Shown here piece after piece: positions 22,865 through 22,867 of a stretch of DNA of 22,867 bases; the stretch's first letter is position 1, and the number at the start of each line of letters is the position of its first letter. The notes beneath the pieces were generated by a model. That model saw only the letters and a list, made by a program, of their open reading frames with translations. It had not been told where the DNA came from and did no database searches. Made by a program: the position numbers and the translations under genes. This stretch comes from Candidatus Edwardsbacteria bacterium (lineage in GTDB: Bacteria > Edwardsbacteria > AC1 > EtOH8): positions 1 to 22,867 of the forward strand of contig JAVHLB010000011.1 of the NCBI GenBank assembly GCA_031082425.1, in the 5' to 3' direction.

Positions 22865-22867
22865 GTG

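Overview
The window starts in the last codons of tuf (EF-Tu). It then carries one uninterrupted plus-strand S10-spc-alpha ribosomal protein supercluster (about 150-16150), followed by an accessory region (about 16200-22867). The organism is a bacterium with fairly GC-rich housekeeping DNA, strong Shine-Dalgarno sites and several GTG or TTG starts. A lipobox lipoprotein and a Sec-exported RHS protein suggest a Gram-negative-type envelope. I cannot place the phylum from this window; an uncultivated lineage is plausible but is only a guess.

Region 1 (1-16207): tuf' - rpsJ-rplC-rplD-rplW-rplB-rpsS-rplV-rpsC-rplP-rpmC-rpsQ - rplN-rplX-rplE-rpsN-rpsH-rplF-rplR-rpsE-rpmD-rplO-secY - adk-map-infA-rpmJ-rpsM-rpsK-rpsD-rpoA-rplQ. 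All genes are on the plus strand, with four short gene overlaps (rplD/rplW, rplB/rpsS, rplP/rpmC, adk/map). A strong intrinsic terminator follows rplQ. The genes make ribosomal subunits, the Sec channel, adenylate kinase, methionine aminopeptidase, IF-1 and RNA polymerase alpha. S14, L24, L36, S4 and adenylate kinase all keep intact metal-binding Cys sets. S19, S5 and L17 have low-complexity C-terminal tails. Two spacers (after rplX and after rplF) contain a direct repeat of the upstream gene's 3' end.

Region 2 (16208-17545) is a repeat-rich junction. It holds a near-identical second copy of the rplQ terminator, a perfect 12-bp-arm hairpin, a sigma70-type promoter followed by a CCAGA pentamer array (about 12 copies) and a strong terminator, and a 20-bp perfect palindrome. 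It also holds one small gene for a helical protein with a basic tail. Last comes a degenerate 21-bp tandem array whose GTATC/GATAC half-sites recur about every 10.5 bp.

Region 3 (17546-22867) is a two-gene unit. The first gene is a 1454-residue Sec-exported RHS/YD-repeat protein with a variable C-terminal tip. The second, translationally close behind it, is a lipoprotein with WD40-like (PD40/TolB-like) propeller motifs. Both flanks of the RHS core are AT-rich while the core is not, so the protein looks mosaic. The tip has a His...Asn-Asn-Cys-His layout resembling circularly permuted papain-like peptidases. The best candidate for an undescribed system here is this exported RHS effector with its lipoprotein partner, which may be an envelope-localised immunity protein, together with the phased 21-bp array upstream.
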